Shown piece after piece: positions 63,601 to 64,000 of a DNA stretch of 64,000 nucleotides. Source of the stretch: Ceratobasidium sp. AG-K (lineage: Eukaryota; Basidiomycota; Agaricomycetes; Cantharellales; Ceratobasidiaceae); NCBI GenBank assembly GCA_037039685.1, contig JAWNGF010000001.1:2542001-2606000 (forward strand), in the 5' to 3' direction. The notes beneath the pieces were generated by a model that did not search any database, was not told where the DNA came from, and worked only from the letters and a program-made list of their open reading frames with translations. The position numbers and the translations under genes are program-made. Within the stretch, counting starts at the first letter, position 1; each line of letters begins with the position of its first letter.

Positions 63601-64000
63601 ACAAGTCCCAAACGGCCGTTGTCGAGGACGCGAACCGCCCAGTGACACTCGCACCCACCACGCTTCCTCCGCCCCAGATACACGTTCCGGACGAGGACGA
63701 TTCTCCCGCCAGTTCAGAGCCAACCAAGCGCAGGTTCTGGTTTGGCCGCAGCGGGGGCGGAGAGGGCTCTATGGACGACACGAGTTCTGGGGGTGGTGCG
63801 AGCGCCGCACGGGGCGGCAAGGCGTCGATGTGGCCGTTCGGAAAGCGCAGGCGGGGGAGCGAGGCGGACGTCGATTGGATGGGAAGCGGGGATCAGGAGC
63901 CTAAGAGTGGTGGTAGTGGGTTTGTGGTTATGCGCAAGGGCGGGAGCAGCGGTGGGGGAGTGCCGGCAGGAGGGAACGAGGGGGAGCAACAAGGCGAGTC
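60618..64000 (+). CDS. TRP/FLC-family membrane protein (3' end outside window)
   Basis: Start ATG 60618-60620 with signal peptide MRLLSAVAALTLALPLRVYA. Lumenal ML-like domain: SVPFQSCISSQTLSDDRYDP, IPAGELAFGITTPLNHDYHL, CYDVSVTPIEDTG. The membrane domain has about nine segments (GIVFWASVGLAMAYWVVVGL, MCVATFLGIVGSALVISVFI, VLLLFHLPITIFSCYQFTL, VVLAALTFAICSVGIPLFLI, SVIILVIEVVMALATSIWLP, LISFLFCVLRIISSVLLVIL, LIIAGLIYLTFVLVLFIKII), with TLLSLGPLYNHYGHGSQLFA between. A long Pro/Ser/Gly-rich cytosolic tail follows with a KRRFWFGRSGG / WPFGKRRRG double motif, still open at base 64000. In fungi this family (Flc1-3, Pkd2, TRP-like) works in ER/vacuole/plasma-membrane calcium handling, cell-wall maintenance and FAD transport. 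It lies 225 bp downstream of NCS-1, same strand. Confidence 0.88.

Overview
This is a 64-kb stretch of fungal nuclear DNA. Nearly every gene is split by short GT-AG introns of about 45-70 nt, genes are packed on both strands, and the proteins are fungal housekeeping families. The intron density, the serine/proline-rich orphan proteins and the secreted double-psi barrel protein point to a basidiomycete of the Agaricomycetes. Something close to Rhizoctonia is my guess; this is an inference from protein style, not a search result.

Layout. 0-5 kb: the SLX4 nuclease scaffold (minus, cut by the window start), a small retroposon-like insertion in its upstream region, and folylpolyglutamate synthase (minus). 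5-12 kb: ER Hsp90/GRP94 (plus, divergent from FPGS), an ER-type lysophospholipid acyltransferase (minus) and an aldo/keto reductase (plus). 12-20 kb: a 42-residue one-helix membrane protein, aspartyl aminopeptidase with a probable GC-AG intron, the SSU-processome WD40 protein Utp12, and a secreted expansin-like protein. 20-31 kb: a Cys/Met-metabolism PLP enzyme, the spliceosomal DEAD-box ATPase Prp5, 2-dehydropantoate 2-reductase, an unrecognised gene and a GATA factor. 31-41 kb: two gene-poor blocks (about 4.6 and 2.6 kb) on either side of a large disordered orphan protein. 41-51 kb: a CNH-like propeller protein, a coiled-coil orphan, EMC3 and an acidic-tailed orphan. 51-64 kb: PI31, an ankyrin-DysF-FYVE-RING protein, a Cys-rich orphan, neuronal calcium sensor NCS-1, and a TRP/FLC-type membrane protein cut by the window end.

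Functional themes. There is no operon or obvious gene cluster. Several genes serve ER and endomembrane function (GRP94, EMC3, the acyltransferase, the FYVE-RING protein, the TRP/FLC protein, NCS-1). Others serve RNA and ribosome biogenesis (Utp12, Prp5) or one-carbon, sulfur and pantothenate metabolism (FPGS, the PLP enzyme, ketopantoate reductase). I see no anti-phage-like system, toxin cluster, biosynthetic cluster, tRNA, rRNA or CRISPR array. The most unusual items are the retroposon-like insertion with a 16-bp target-site duplication, the multi-domain FYVE-RING protein, the microprotein gene and the GC-AG intron.

Exon boundaries were placed by eye from reading frame, GT/AG signals and family conservation. 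Gene ends are usually firm; internal junctions in the disordered proteins are less so.
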